Assembly: GCA_030550695.1 (NCBI GenBank)
Contig: JAUQOX010000140.1
Coordinates: 1 to 7,558 of the forward strand
DNA length: 7,558 nt
Source: Gemmatimonadota bacterium
GTDB lineage: Bacteria; Gemmatimonadota; Gemmatimonadetes; Longimicrobiales; Gaopeijiaceae
Direction: 5' to 3'
Shown here: in pieces, positions 5,910 through 7,558 of the stretch
Layout: every line of letters starts with the position of its first letter
Numbering within the stretch: the stretch's first letter is position 1
Notes under the pieces: generated by a model
Seen by the model: the letters and a program-made list of their open reading frames with translations, nothing else
Database searches by the model: none
What the model was told of the DNA's origin: nothing
Program-made: the position numbers and the translations under genes

Positions 5910-7553
5910 TTACGAAGGCCTTCCGGGCCTGCACAGGTCCCGAAGCCACCCGAGGAGGCTGCGGCGGGCACCGCCCTCGGGCCGGCAGCGGTCGCAGGCC
6001 TGGCAGGGGGCCTCCGGGCGGGACTCGCCGAAATAGGACAACAGGGCCCGCCGGCGGCAGCTTTTTTCCAGGGCGTAGCGCTCCACGGCCTCCAGCCGCC
6101 TCCGGGCCGCCTCCCGGAGTACGGCCAAGGTTTGCCAGGGAGGGTGCTCCGCCGTCAGGCGGACACGCACCCGGGTCGGAGGGGCCTCCCCCTCCTCGCC
6201 CTCCAAGAGTTCCAGAGCGCCCGACCGGGCCAGAGCCTGGAGGGCCTGCACCACCTCACGGGAGGCAAGCTTGCCGCCCAGGGCCCGCCGAAGGCTCTCC
6301 AGGGAAAGGGAGGTGATCTCCCCCTCCCCCCTGGCCCCCTCCGCCCGCTGCAAGGCCCCCCACAGGCGGCGGAGCCGCTCCGGTTCCGGATAGGCCGCGG
6401 CCAGGAACCCTTCGTGGACCCCCCGGTCCCGGGGCCCGTAGAGGGCCATGCAGCGGGCTTCTTCGCCGTCCCGGCCGGCCCGGCCGGCTTCCTGGTAGTA
6501 GGCCTCCAGACTCCCCGGAAGCTGGTAGTGGAGGACCATGCGGACGTCGGCCCGGTCGATGCCCATTCCGAAGGCATTGGTGGCCACCACCACCGGCGCG
6601 GGATCTTCCAGGAAGCGCTCTTGGACGCGGGTCCGGAGGGCCGCGGGCAAGGCGGCGTGGTAGGAGAGGGCCGCAAGACCCGACCTGGCCAGGTCACGGC
6701 GCACCGCCTCCACCGCCCGCCGTGTGGAAGCGTAGACGATGGTGGCCCCCCTGCGGGTGGCCAAGCGCTGGAAGAGGAGCCCGAGCTTTTGGCGGTGGGA
6801 AGAGGCTTGCACCACCTCCCAGTGAAGGTTGGGGCGGTCGAAGGTTCCCACCACCACCAGGGGATCGCGGAGTCCGAGCCACCGGGCAATCTCCTGTCTG
6901 GTGCGGGGCGTGGCCGTGGCCGTCACCGCAAGGAAGGGGGCGGACGTCCCCTGCCGGAGCTTGCCGATGCGGAGGTAGCTCGGGCGGAAATCATGGCCCC
7001 ACTGGGAAATGCAGTGGGCCTCGTCCACCGCCACCAGGGATAGGGGCACCCTGTCCAGGAGGAGCCGAAACGACGGGACCTCCAGGCGTTCAGGGGCGAC
7101 GAAGAGCAGGCGCGTTCGTCCCTCGGCGGCCCTGGTCCACACCTCCCTGGCTTTTTCCACCGGCAAGGTCGAGGTGAGATAGTCCGCGGCGAGGCCCCTT
7201 CGGCGGGCCCGAAGGGTCTGATCCTCCATGAGAGAGATGAGGGGGCTCACCACCAGGACCATCCCCGGGAGGAGGAAGGCAGGAAGCTGAAAGCACACGC
7301 TCTTCCCGCCGCCGGTCGGAAGGATCCCCAGGGCGTCGCGCCCTGCCAGGACGGCCCTGACCAAGGCCTCCTGACCTGGCCGGAACTCGCTATGGCCGAG
7401 GTGGCGCTGGAGGGCCTCCACCAAGGGCGGGCCGGCCCCCGGCGGGCGGAAGTCTTCCCTCCTCAGGCTGGGGGGAGGGGGGCTGGGGGACATGGGGGCC
7501 CGGCTTCCTTCTTCCCTTCCATCGTGGTCCGGTGTTTCGCCTCGTCCGGGCAT
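5910..7553 (-). CDS. recQ: RecQ-family ATP-dependent DNA helicase, C-terminal zinc form
   Basis: A 3'-5' superfamily 2 DNA helicase for recombination and repair. From ATG 7553 it has 547 residues. RecQ motif 0 is FRPGQ (57-61), Walker A is PTGGGKS (79-85), and the DEAH box is at 177-180, followed by the RecQ aromatic-rich loop SQWGHDFRPS. Motif III is AVTATATP (209-216); motifs V and VI are NAFGMGIDRADV and QEAGRAGRDG (354-363). A probable winged-helix region (about 410-465: SLESLRRALGGKLASREVV, then ALQALARSGALELLEGEEG) comes before the zinc cysteines C499, C517, C520 and C523 in SCRRRALLSYFGE...CQACDRC. In E. coli RecQ the zinc module precedes the winged helix, and there is also an HRDC domain, absent here. 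The start is uncertain: only five bases lie upstream of ATG 7553, and ATG 7493 (residue 21), with AAGGAAG ten bases upstream, is a good alternative. The true start could even lie outside the window. Confidence 0.93.
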   Translation of the reverse strand: MPGRGETPDHDGREEGSRAPMSPSPPPPSLRREDFRPPGAGPPLVEALQRHLGHSEFRPGQEALVRAVLAGRDALGILPTGGGKSVCFQLPAFLLPGMVLVVSPLISLMEDQTLRARRRGLAADYLTSTLPVEKAREVWTRAAEGRTRLLFVAPERLEVPSFRLLLDRVPLSLVAVDEAHCISQWGHDFRPSYLRIGKLRQGTSAPFLAVTATATPRTRQEIARWLGLRDPLVVVGTFDRPNLHWEVVQASSHRQKLGLLFQRLATRRGATIVYASTRRAVEAVRRDLARSGLAALSYHAALPAALRTRVQERFLEDPAPVVVATNAFGMGIDRADVRMVLHYQLPGSLEAYYQEAGRAGRDGEEARCMALYGPRDRGVHEGFLAAAYPEPERLRRLWGALQRAEGARGEGEITSLSLESLRRALGGKLASREVVQALQALARSGALELLEGEEGEAPPTRVRVRLTAEHPPWQTLAVLREAARRRLEAVERYALEKSCRRRALLSYFGESRPEAPCQACDRCRPEGGARRSLLGWLRDLCRPGRPS

Positions 7554-7558
7554 GGCCG

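Noticed and set aside
5764..5949. Upstream extension of the acyl-CoA dehydrogenase frame to ATG 5949
   Set aside because: It overlaps the 3' end of recQ and encodes non-conserved Arg/Pro-rich sequence. ATG 5763 has a GGAG at good spacing and the usual family start.
3001..6036. A 1011-codon open frame on the plus strand
   Set aside because: It runs antisense to rng, the acyl-CoA dehydrogenase and the end of recQ, whose protein families are unmistakable. The translation is low-complexity (His, Gly, Pro, Arg-rich) with no recognisable domain. Long antisense open frames are expected in such GC-rich genes.
1..7558. Possible tRNA, rRNA, riboswitch, CRISPR array, insertion sequence or defence system
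   Set aside because: I saw no cloverleaf, no regularly spaced repeats, no transposase or integrase and no defence-type protein; RecQ here has an ordinary housekeeping neighbourhood.

Overview
The window is a GC-rich bacterial chromosome segment with eight protein-coding genes and no RNA gene, insertion sequence, CRISPR array or phage element that I can support. Synonymous positions are strongly G/C, and start codons include ATG, GTG and TTG. The order rng-rplU-rpmA is a conserved housekeeping arrangement, seen for example in Desulfobacterota (Deltaproteobacteria) and in Clostridia. The bL27 protein has no cleavable N-terminal extension, and there is no prp-type protease gene between rplU and rpmA. 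That argues against an ordinary Firmicute and fits a GC-rich Desulfobacterota-like or related lineage, but the phylum cannot be fixed from this window.

Left part (1-1825). The 5' end of an NfeD/ClpP-class membrane protease gene reads leftward off the window edge. Diverging from it is a TetR-family regulator whose C-terminal half resembles regulators of acyl-CoA or lipid catabolism. The regulator is followed on the same strand by an unrecognised 66-residue protein and an AroQ-type chorismate mutase. The last two overlap by four bases (GTGA) and are probably translationally coupled. The 235-bp divergent gap holds an inverted repeat that could be an operator.

Middle (1826-4521). The plus-strand group converges on a minus-strand housekeeping group: rng (ribonuclease E/G) -> rplU (bL21) -> rpmA (bL27). 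This ends in a clear intrinsic terminator just past rpmA. A plausible sigma-70-type promoter lies between rng and rplU, so the ribosomal protein genes can probably be expressed apart from rng. obgE, the usual neighbour after rpmA, is absent; the terminator sits there instead.

Right part (4522-7558). An acyl-CoA dehydrogenase with an unusual internal insertion and a RecQ-family helicase lie upstream of rng on the same strand. The helicase carries its zinc-binding cysteines at the C-terminus, after a probable winged-helix region, instead of directly after the helicase core. Its 5' end lies within a few bases of the window edge.

Working together: rng, rplU and rpmA form a ribosome and RNA-maturation unit. 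Chorismate mutase serves aromatic amino acid synthesis. The TetR regulator could in principle sense acyl-CoA and control a dehydrogenase such as the one in this window, but no shared operator was found. I see mostly ordinary housekeeping content and no convincing undescribed system. The least explained items are the 66-residue protein coupled to chorismate mutase and the dehydrogenase insertion.
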